Positions 18,364-26,382 of a stretch of 64,000 nucleotides of DNA are shown here, piece by piece. The first letter of the stretch is position 1. Each line of letters opens with the position of its first letter. The DNA is from Candidatus Nitrotoga sp. 1052 (GTDB taxonomy: Bacteria > Pseudomonadota > Gammaproteobacteria > Burkholderiales > Gallionellaceae). The position numbers and the translations under genes were made by a program. Where the stretch lies: assembly GCF_927312905.1 (NCBI RefSeq), contig NZ_CAKMHQ010000022.1, positions 1 through 64,000 on the forward strand, written 5' to 3'. The notes beneath the pieces were generated by a model. That model was not told the DNA's origin and searched no databases. It saw nothing but the letters and a program-made list of their open reading frames with translations.

Positions 18364-21300
18364 TCATCGCGATGTTACGATGCCTTTCTGCAGCAACGCT
18401 TGTCGATAGGCTTCTTCCAGATGACGCACATGATCATCCATGTTGACTAGCGGCGAGTCGGCCAAACCGCGCCGGATAGCATCCGTAACACTGGCGTAGA
18501 ACGTTTGATCGTTAGCGAGGCGTTTGACGATGTCGATATATTCCTGTTCGTTGCAGGCAATCGTTGCCGTTACTCCAAGATTCGTCAGAATGCTGAAGCC
18601 GGTGCGTTCGCCGTGCCGTTCCCCGCGCAGCGTGACCACCGGCACGCCCATATCGAGCGCTTCCAGCGTACCATTGACTCCGCCAAACGGCAGTGTATCC
18701 AGCACCATGTCAACCATGGTATAGCGCGCCTGGTTGTGGGCTTCATCCTTGCCGGCCGGGATGAAAACGACGCGGGTTGCCGCTATGCCAGCGGCCTTGA
18801 GTCGTTGCAGGTAGCCAGCTTTAGCTTCAATGTTGTGCGGCGAGAACGCGAGTACCGCGCTCGGCAGTGCTTCCAGCACCCGGCGCCACAATGCGAGACA
18901 GCGCGGACTCAGCTTAATCAAAGTGACAAAAGCCCCCAGCACTATAGCGTTCTTTTTTATGCCGAGTTTTGTGCGCTGATAGTTGTGCTGGCTGGCTGGC
19001 GCGATGTGGCGATAAGGAAATACACAGCCCTGCATCGGCAACAGGCGCTCCAGCAGATACGCCTGATTTTCTGTAGTGTCGGCGTATTGATCGGTTAGCT
19101 TGAAATCGATGCTATCCAGCCCCACCGCCCCGGCGCTGGCAATGTGGGTGATCTGCAGGCGCGCTGGTTTGTACGCCAGAATCGCTGGCAGGCTGCCCTT
19201 GGTGTGGGTGGACAGATCCACCAGAATATCCAGGTTGTCCTCGGTAATGCGATTGGCCGCACTGAGCGCGTCGAGATTTGCGATGCCGACAAATCGATGG
19301 CTGCAGGCACGGAAGCGCTCGGTCCACGCATCTTCCTGCGATGACAGCGAATAGCAGTACACCTCGAATTGCCCGGTATCATGGCGAGAAATGGCCTGAT
19401 ATATCATTTTTCCCATCACGTGATCGCGCAAATCAGCGGACAAATAGCCCAGCCGGATCATGCCGCCAGCGCGGGTGGGCAGCGACAATTGGGGGGAGTT
19501 CGTCTGCTTGCTCAATTGGTTGTAGCGCTGGTACAGGGCAAACAGACGCTCTGGAGGAAAGTCAAAAAACAATAGCAGATACAGTATTTCCTCCAGCCGG
19601 TCGAGTGCATCGGCGTCATTGAGGAACGCATATTTATCGCTTAGCAAGTCGTCCAGATACGCTTGTTGCTGTTCGACTTCACCCAGATACTGGCAAGCTT
19701 GCAGGCCATACACCGCGAGCATGACGGAGGGCGGCGCGTGGCGCCGGAACTGTTTAAAATTTTCCAGCCACGGATTGATTTTGCCGGCATCGAACAACAC
19801 ATCGCCCAGATGGTAATAGGCCGGCGCATGATCCGGTTGAATACCCAGGATCTTTTGGTAGCAGGCAGCAGCGCGTTCGGCCTTGCCTTGCTGCTGGAAC
19901 AGTACGCCCAGGTTGAATAAGGCCTCGGTGTTGCTTGGCTCCAGCGCCAGGGCACGATGATAGGTGGCCATTGCCGCGTCTGGCATACCTTGCTTTTGAT
20001 ATACCACGCCAAGATTGAAATACGCGGACGGTTCCTGCGGCTGACTTTGGATTGCCTGCTGCAAGGTGGTGACGGCTTGCGGCAGATGGCCAGCCCCGGT
20101 CAGGGCGCGGCCTAGCCCGTTCAGCGCTGCAAAATGACTAGGCTTGATTTGCAGCGCCTTGTTAAAACCGGCGACCGAATCCGCCATCTGTCCCTGCTTC
20201 AAATAAAGGTTGCCAAGTGCCAGGTGCGCATCAAGATAGCTCGGGCTAATCGCAATTGCACGTTGAAGTTGCACGACGGCATCATCTTCCTGACCGGTTT
20301 GTTCCAGTAGTACGCCATATAAATAGAGGGCGGCGGCATGGTCGGGCTCATGCAATAGTACCTGCCGGTAATGGTCTGCGGCTTCCATCAAGTTGTTGGC
20401 CTGGTGTTGCCGCACTGCTTTCTGGAACAGCGCTTTATTATCGTCGTTTACGACTGAATCTTTTAGGGGGCATTGGGCGATAGCATGGCGATAAGCATCT
20501 TCCAGATGCCGGGTATAAGCTTCCATGTCAACCAGCGGCGAATCAACAAGACCACGCCGGATCTGTTCCACCACCATGCTGCGCCAGCCAGCATCGCTCG
20601 CCAGACGGCAAGCGAGATCGATATATTCGGCTTCGTTGTGGGCAATTGTTTCAGGCACGCCGAGGTTCATCAGAATACTGTAGGAGGTGCGCTCACTATG
20701 GCGCTGGCCGCACAATGTGATCACCGGCACCCCCATATCCAGCGCTGCCAGAGTCGTATCACCACCGCTGTAGGGGAAAGTGTCGAGCGCTATATCGAGC
20801 AGTGCATAACGTGCGCGGTTAAACTGCTCGTCCTTTGCCGCAGGGATGAACTTCACTCGCACCGGATCAATTCCGGCCGCTGCAATTTGACGTAAATAGC
20901 TGGCTTTTTCGTTTTCTTTCAGCGGTGAAAATGCCAGCACGGCATGTTCGACTCTCGTCATGATGGCAGCCCAGGTTTGCAGACTACGCGGGCTGAATTT
21001 CATTATGTTAGCGAAAACGCCTAATACCACTGCATTTTCGGCAATGCCTAACTCGGCCCGGCTTAAATGGATATCCGAAGCAGGTTCAACATGGTGAAAG
21101 GGGAATAGACAGCCTTCCATCGGTAACAGCTTTTCGATCAAATATGCCGCATTTTCCGGCACGTCGGCATAATGATCGGTCAGCTTGTAGTCAACCGTAT
21201 CCAGGCCTATGCCACCGTGAGAGCCAAGATGGGTGATCAGCACCCGTGCCGGTTTGTAGGCGAGGATCAATGCATTGGAATAGGAAGTGTGGTTGCACAG

Positions 21301-22326
21301 GTCGATCAATATGTCGAGGTCGTCTTCGGCGATCATCTTGGCGGCTTGCCGCGCGGACAGCGTGTGCAGATCAACGAATTTATCACTGATCGTGACAAAC
21401 TGCTTGGTGAGTGCATCTTCCTGGCTCGCCAGGGAATACAGATGCAATTCAAACTGGCTGCGATCATGGCGCGCCAGCACTTCGACCATAAGTTTGCCCA
21501 TCACATGTACGCGAAAATCCGCCGACAAATAGCCAATGCGCAATTTTGTGCGCTGCGTCCGGTAGGGAGAAACCAGCGGGAATTCGGAGAAATGTTGGCG
21601 TTTAACTGCCTCATTGTAGGCATGATACAGACGCAGTAGCTGCGCTTGCGGCAGATCGAAGTACTGCGCCACACTTAAAATATTATCCAGCACCCCGATG
21701 TCGCCATCTTTGAGTGGATGTGCCGACAAGGCTTGCAGGTAGTTTTGTTCGCGGGTGAAATCGCCCAGGTAGCGACAAGCGGAAAGTCCGGCAACAAAAA
21801 ACCAGTCAGTTTTTTTATCCAGGCGCTCATATTTCTTGAATGCATCCAGCCATTCCTCGGTGCGGTCGAGAAATTTCAGCAGCGAACAGAGATTGTCATA
21901 AGCTTCCTCATAGTCCGGCGCAATTTTTAGCGCCGCCTGGAAGTGCTCCACCGCCAAACTGAACCGTTTCTGTTTTTTAAGTATCAGGCCTAAATTGAAT
22001 TGCGCCTGTGGCAGTCTGGAATTGCTTGCCAAGGCACGGCTGTAGGATTGCCGAGCATCCTCCAGACGCTCCAGGTTTTGATAGATATTGCCCAGATTGT
22101 TGTGTGCTTCGGCAAAGCCGGGATTGATTTCGATGGCGCGCTGGTAGCTGGCAATTGCCGCATCGGTTTGATTCAGGTATTGCAGCGCCAGTGCCAAATT
22201 GTAGTGACATTGTGGGTGCCTGGGCTGCAGCGCCAGAACTTGCCGGTAGGCCATCATGGCGTCCACTAGCCGTCCTGCTTGATGATACTGCACTGCCTGT
22301 TGAAACAATTGGTCGGGATTATTCAT
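18364..22326 (-). CDS. Tandem double-module TPR-GT41-TPR-GT41 glycosyltransferase
   Basis: 1320 residues containing two full modules. Module 1: TPRs about 5-150, GT41 about 260-615. Module 2: TPRs about 630-850, GT41 about 955-1310. The modules are clearly paralogous: GLDTVDYKLTDHYAD against GLDSIDFKLTDQYAD, and SGGDTTLAALDMGVPVITL against GGVNGTLEALDMGVPVVTL. Both keep the His of the first GT41 block (His274 in FRVHVMG, His969 in LRDHVMG) and a Lys in IMKFSPRSL (Lys443) and LIKLSPRCL. Each is also preceded by a 'YLGxxxxQxxYL' helix segment. Most GT41 proteins have one catalytic domain, so the enzyme may act at two sites or dimerise in cis. The frame is continuous across the junction at residues 615-635. 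Confidence 0.88.
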   Translation of the reverse strand: MNNPDQLFQQAVQYHQAGRLVDAMMAYRQVLALQPRHPQCHYNLALALQYLNQTDAAIASYQRAIEINPGFAEAHNNLGNIYQNLERLEDARQSYSRALASNSRLPQAQFNLGLILKKQKRFSLAVEHFQAALKIAPDYEEAYDNLCSLLKFLDRTEEWLDAFKKYERLDKKTDWFFVAGLSACRYLGDFTREQNYLQALSAHPLKDGDIGVLDNILSVAQYFDLPQAQLLRLYHAYNEAVKRQHFSEFPLVSPYRTQRTKLRIGYLSADFRVHVMGKLMVEVLARHDRSQFELHLYSLASQEDALTKQFVTISDKFVDLHTLSARQAAKMIAEDDLDILIDLCNHTSYSNALILAYKPARVLITHLGSHGGIGLDTVDYKLTDHYADVPENAAYLIEKLLPMEGCLFPFHHVEPASDIHLSRAELGIAENAVVLGVFANIMKFSPRSLQTWAAIMTRVEHAVLAFSPLKENEKASYLRQIAAAGIDPVRVKFIPAAKDEQFNRARYALLDIALDTFPYSGGDTTLAALDMGVPVITLCGQRHSERTSYSILMNLGVPETIAHNEAEYIDLACRLASDAGWRSMVVEQIRRGLVDSPLVDMEAYTRHLEDAYRHAIAQCPLKDSVVNDDNKALFQKAVRQHQANNLMEAADHYRQVLLHEPDHAAALYLYGVLLEQTGQEDDAVVQLQRAIAISPSYLDAHLALGNLYLKQGQMADSVAGFNKALQIKPSHFAALNGLGRALTGAGHLPQAVTTLQQAIQSQPQEPSAYFNLGVVYQKQGMPDAAMATYHRALALEPSNTEALFNLGVLFQQQGKAERAAACYQKILGIQPDHAPAYYHLGDVLFDAGKINPWLENFKQFRRHAPPSVMLAVYGLQACQYLGEVEQQQAYLDDLLSDKYAFLNDADALDRLEEILYLLLFFDFPPERLFALYQRYNQLSKQTNSPQLSLPTRAGGMIRLGYLSADLRDHVMGKMIYQAISRHDTGQFEVYCYSLSSQEDAWTERFRACSHRFVGIANLDALSAANRITEDNLDILVDLSTHTKGSLPAILAYKPARLQITHIASAGAVGLDSIDFKLTDQYADTTENQAYLLERLLPMQGCVFPYRHIAPASQHNYQRTKLGIKKNAIVLGAFVTLIKLSPRCLALWRRVLEALPSAVLAFSPHNIEAKAGYLQRLKAAGIAATRVVFIPAGKDEAHNQARYTMVDMVLDTLPFGGVNGTLEALDMGVPVVTLRGERHGERTGFSILTNLGVTATIACNEQEYIDIVKRLANDQTFYASVTDAIRRGLADSPLVNMDDHVRHLEEAYRQALLQKGIVTSR

Positions 22327-22332
22327 GGTTGA

Positions 22333-24513
22333 TTAATTACAATTGTTATCAGAAGGTGGGCTTAATGGTCGAGCATTTAATGCCACGGCAAAAAACTGCT
22401 CCATCTGACGCAATGGCGCCTCCACCGCAAAGATGACGTCGCTCCTTGTGGTTATTTGTTGCACAACTTGCTGATGCCAAGCCCGGTCTGCACCGAGTCT
22501 GGTTGCTATCTCTATATAATCTTTGTGATCGTGTGCGATCAGCTCATTCAAGCCCATACACTTCAACATGCCGTAGCTTTGCCGCCCGCGCATAAATTGC
22601 CCTGGCATCGTTACCACGGGTAAACCGCAGGCTAGCGCATCCAGAGTTGTATTGCCGCCGGACCAATGCAGGGTATCGAGCATTACGTCGCACAGCATAT
22701 TGACCCGCAAATAATTTTCATGGCCCATGCGCGGCAAGATTTTAATTTGACCGCTTTTCTCCATCCCGCTTTCATCCAATGCACTTTCAAGCCGCTTCAT
22801 AAAAGCACGGGTAATTGAAATGTCTGTGGCTTGAAAAAAGACCAGCACAGCTTTTTTATTCCATGCCAAAATTTCCAGCATCAGCCTATCGTTATCGGGA
22901 TGAATTTTATATAACGATTGCGGGCAAAGATAAAGAATACGATTTTCTGGCAATGAAAAGTCTGAGCGCTCGGCTGGAGAAGGAAGTGCCGGTTTTAAAT
23001 AGCACGTTCCGATTCCCTCCAGCAATATTAATTGTTCACTATAGTGAGCCTGCGCGTTTTCTGGCTCCATTAATGCACTGGAAAAGTAATAATCCATATT
23101 GGCATGTCCGGTGGTTACCGGATGTCCCCAGGCAGCACATTGCATTGGTGCCAAGCGCATGGCCGCTAATACAAATGCCCCCGGGTCCATTCCAATTTCC
23201 GGATAAATCAAGATATCCAGCTGGTCTTTCTTGACCTGTCTGCCAATATAATCAACGTCGCCAACAAGATGTTTATAGCTGTCAGAAGCATCGGTAAATT
23301 CTTCAGTTACTTGATCCTGCATATGCCCAATGTAATAGCAATAAATTTCGAACATCCCCCGGTCAAGAGAAGTAACCCAGCTTTTAAAATAAGACCCTAC
23401 GGTGCAATCGCGCATAAAACTCGACAAGAAGCCAATGCGCAAACGTCGTTGGCTGGCTGCAGGATCCTGCTTTATGGGCTGCATTAAATCTGGCGTTGCA
23501 ACCTGAAGAATATCCGCCACAAAATGTGCATATTCCACTTGCAAAGATTTGTCATCTTGACCTTGATAAGCCAGATAAAAATTTGTCCAGCTCAATCCCG
23601 ACAATAATTCTTTTGATTCTATTTCAAGGAAGTTTTCGGTGTTATCTCGTAAAGTCTTCAGACCCTCAGTGTAACGTTTGCGTACTGCGGACAATTCTGC
23701 GGCATTGGAATAAATCGCGGGCAACATCAGATGAGCGCCGATGAATGCCTTCAAGCCATTTGGCTTTAATGACAAGGCATGCTGATAAACGGATGCCGCT
23801 TCGATATTTTTGCTCTGTTCTTTTAAAGAATAAGCCAAGTTGTTTAGCACTTGAATATTATCTGGATCGAGAAAGAGCGCTCGGCGTAACACTTTCTCGG
23901 CCTCTTCCATCTTCAACTGCACAAGAAGGGCATGGCCCAAGCCAAAATGGGCATAAATATTATCCGGCTGAAGTTCAATGGATTTGCGGTAACAGCTCTC
24001 AGCCTCTTCCATTCTTGCTTGTGCTTGATATGCGCTGCCCAAATTGTTGTAAGCGAGTATGTAATCTGGTTTTAACCTTACTGCTTCGAGAAAGGCAACC
24101 GTTGCCTCGTCAATTTTTCCCTGTAAATTAAGTACGCTTCCCAAGTTATTCCAAGCCTGGGGAAAGTCGGGAAGAAATTTTAACGCTAGGCTAAAATTAG
24201 CTGCAGCTTCATCAAGACTCCCCTTTATTTGATATAGCGTGCCCAACTGATTATATGCTCGTGCAAAATTTGGATTCAGTTCAAGTGCTTTACAAAAATA
24301 TCCTGCTGCTTCGTCAAACTTCCCTTGCGCCTGCGAGACCAAACCCAAAGCAAGCCAATAATGTGGCTGCTTTGAGTCAGCCTGTATTGCCTTGTTAAAA
24401 TAACATGCTGCTTGTTCGAAATTTTTCGAACTAAAAGTCTTCAATCCCAACTGATAAAGAACCTCTGGGTGAATAGAGGCGCCGATAGGAATTGGCTGAT
24501 TTTCATTTTGCAT
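22333..24513 (-). CDS. TPR-GT41 protein, O-GlcNAc-transferase/SPINDLY-like (paralogue)
   Basis: 726 residues. About seven TPRs in residues 15-250 and a GT41 region about 355-720. It is closely related to the 717-aa protein: both have GHPVT.GHAN.DYYFSSA, CPQSL.KIHPDN, LDTLHWSGGNTTLDALA and FMRGRQSYGMLKCMGL. It shares the same replacement at the conserved His (Cys370 in MRDCTVG). First gene of the cluster in transcription order and only 6 nt before the double-module gene, so almost certainly one operon. It is slightly more AT-rich than its neighbours. The predicted role is O-glycosylation of a protein not encoded nearby. Confidence 0.88.
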   Translation of the reverse strand: MQNENQPIPIGASIHPEVLYQLGLKTFSSKNFEQAACYFNKAIQADSKQPHYWLALGLVSQAQGKFDEAAGYFCKALELNPNFARAYNQLGTLYQIKGSLDEAAANFSLALKFLPDFPQAWNNLGSVLNLQGKIDEATVAFLEAVRLKPDYILAYNNLGSAYQAQARMEEAESCYRKSIELQPDNIYAHFGLGHALLVQLKMEEAEKVLRRALFLDPDNIQVLNNLAYSLKEQSKNIEAASVYQHALSLKPNGLKAFIGAHLMLPAIYSNAAELSAVRKRYTEGLKTLRDNTENFLEIESKELLSGLSWTNFYLAYQGQDDKSLQVEYAHFVADILQVATPDLMQPIKQDPAASQRRLRIGFLSSFMRDCTVGSYFKSWVTSLDRGMFEIYCYYIGHMQDQVTEEFTDASDSYKHLVGDVDYIGRQVKKDQLDILIYPEIGMDPGAFVLAAMRLAPMQCAAWGHPVTTGHANMDYYFSSALMEPENAQAHYSEQLILLEGIGTCYLKPALPSPAERSDFSLPENRILYLCPQSLYKIHPDNDRLMLEILAWNKKAVLVFFQATDISITRAFMKRLESALDESGMEKSGQIKILPRMGHENYLRVNMLCDVMLDTLHWSGGNTTLDALACGLPVVTMPGQFMRGRQSYGMLKCMGLNELIAHDHKDYIEIATRLGADRAWHQQVVQQITTRSDVIFAVEAPLRQMEQFFAVALNARPLSPPSDNNCN

Positions 24514-25094
24514 TTTTGATGCCTTAATCTGACGCGAATCCTGAATTCAAAGTGCAGCATCTCACTGCTTTCTCAAAAAAATTCAGCACCTCAATCAACT
24601 GCCTTCGCTATTTATCTGCAAAGGAAAAAGTGCGAGTTATTGAGTATGGATACTCAAATCTCCGGATAGCAGTGATTGCGTATATAATTTGCGGCGAGCG
24701 CGAACAAGGGAACGGAAAGTGAAACAGTCTTTTGCAAGCTAAAATGAGACGCGCCTCAGCCATGACCAGAGCAGACATCAACGCAATGCCCAATGCCAAA
24801 AACAAGGACACAGTATAGCAAGAAAGCTGTCCCGTCAGACTCCACAGCTATCTTTGATTTATCTGAGCGCCCCAAAAATAATACCTGTTCTTACACTAAG
24901 AACATATGGCAAATAGCATTCATCTCTGCCGGCCATGGGTTCGTTGCTATAAAAAATTCGCGCGTTTCTTGCCAAAAATACGGCCAGGAATTAGCCTTCA
25001 AAATCCCGTAGTTTTGAAAATAAAGTGGTCATCCAAGTTTCAATGAAACGAATATCAGACCTTTTAATTTAATTAAACTTATCGAAGAGTCCAA
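24514..25094. other. Divergent intergenic region
   Basis: 581 nt between the first glycosyltransferase gene (minus) and the methyltransferase gene (plus). It is AT-rich and should contain both promoters. TATATAAT at about 24680 is a possible -10 element, but I could not pair it with a good -35. Short frames here have no protein-like character. Confidence 0.5.
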
Positions 25095-26321
25095 ATGAAT
25101 CAACCAAACAATATTGATCCTGCAGAATTAAATGTCCAGCCTATCGCTAACATTTATCAAGAAGGGCAGATCATAAAAGTTCAGATGAGCCTTCAGGTTC
25201 GGGACATCTGTGTTTTTGATCCTGTAATGCGCTTGTTCATTCGTCATGAGGGAGCTGACACCTATTTGGTGGCTTCTGATACGCATCAAGGTGGAATATT
25301 TCTGCCTTGGCTGCCACGCGGCGAGTTCTGCTTCAACTTTGAATGGCCAGTATCACTTCCTCCGGGCAATTATGAACTTGGAATTTCATGGGGAACTGTA
25401 AGCCAGGTTCGTGCACCGGATTCATTACAATTATTTTCCATCCACGGGATTGAGTCCGCACAGCAGATTTTGTTGGGTACGTGGAGTATTAACCCGGAAA
25501 CGGACACTCTTTTAAATCAGCTGTCATGGCGTCAAGGTATGACTAATTGGTTTCATCGTCATTTTTGTCATGCCGCAAAAGTCATTGGAGAGCTTTGTCT
25601 CGCTAATTCTGAAAAGCTGCATGGCAGAATTTTGGATATCGGTGCGGGCGAAGGAATTACAGACTTGAGCATCGTTCTGCGCTATCAGCCGCAAGAACTC
25701 GTCGCCTTGGATATTGTGGATTACATAAAAGAATTACCTAGAGTCGCTCGGGAAAATGGATTGCCTTTACAAAAAATGCCTGACAACTTTACTTTTTTAC
25801 AGCAAAGCTGTGAGGAAATCCCCTATGCCGATGAAAGCTTTGACGTTGTGATCTCTTGGGGCTCGCTTGAACATATTGCAGGGGGATATCGAAAAACATT
25901 GGACGAAGTTTATCGGGTATTGAAACCGGGCGGATTATTTTTCGTCGCCCCCGGCTTGTACTATTCGGCGATAGGAAGCCACTTGGGCGAATTCGATCCA
26001 ACACCACATTTGCATCTGCGCATCCCAGAAGCTGATTTGAAAGAAATGGTAATGACCACAAAACCTACGATAATGGATCGTTCAGGTTTTAATGTCACAA
26101 ATGAAGATTATTGGCGTTTTTATAAAGAACTTAATCCTATTCGCCTGGCTGATTTTGAAAAAGAATTGCGAAGCTATGGGTACATTTTAATCCGCGCAGC
26201 AATCAGAACCAGCGAAGTAGTTGAGTATGATGCGGCCTTACAGCCGTATAGCATTCTGGATTTGGCTGTAGAAGAGCCCTACATAACGGTTCAAAAACCG
26301 GAAAAAAATCTCAATTCTTAG
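25095..26321 (+). CDS. Class I methyltransferase with N-terminal Wzt-C-like carbohydrate-binding domain
   Basis: 408 residues. The first ~115 form a beta-sandwich-like segment resembling the C-terminal O-antigen-binding domain of Wzt transporters (IYQEGQIIKVQM, FEWPVSLPPGNYELGISW). Residues about 150-330 are a class I SAM-dependent methyltransferase with ILDIGAGEG (179-187), a following acidic ALDIVDY and FDVVISWGSLEHI. The combination suggests methylation of a glycan end recognised by the sugar-binding part, as in O-antigen capping. It stands opposite the glycosyltransferase operon and may modify its products. The ATG at 25095 is used. Confidence 0.82.
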   Translation: MNQPNNIDPAELNVQPIANIYQEGQIIKVQMSLQVRDICVFDPVMRLFIRHEGADTYLVASDTHQGGIFLPWLPRGEFCFNFEWPVSLPPGNYELGISWGTVSQVRAPDSLQLFSIHGIESAQQILLGTWSINPETDTLLNQLSWRQGMTNWFHRHFCHAAKVIGELCLANSEKLHGRILDIGAGEGITDLSIVLRYQPQELVALDIVDYIKELPRVARENGLPLQKMPDNFTFLQQSCEEIPYADESFDVVISWGSLEHIAGGYRKTLDEVYRVLKPGGLFFVAPGLYYSAIGSHLGEFDPTPHLHLRIPEADLKEMVMTTKPTIMDRSGFNVTNEDYWRFYKELNPIRLADFEKELRSYGYILIRAAIRTSEVVEYDAALQPYSILDLAVEEPYITVQKPEKNLNS

Positions 26322-26382
26322 AAAAAATGGCATCCTAAAGAGGGCGTTGATTCGAGGATATTGCAAGTTTGTACAAATTAAA

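Noticed and set aside
24608-24811. 67-codon minus-strand frame upstream of the GT41 operon
   Set aside because: No ribosome site and no recognisable protein pattern; likely chance in AT-rich DNA.
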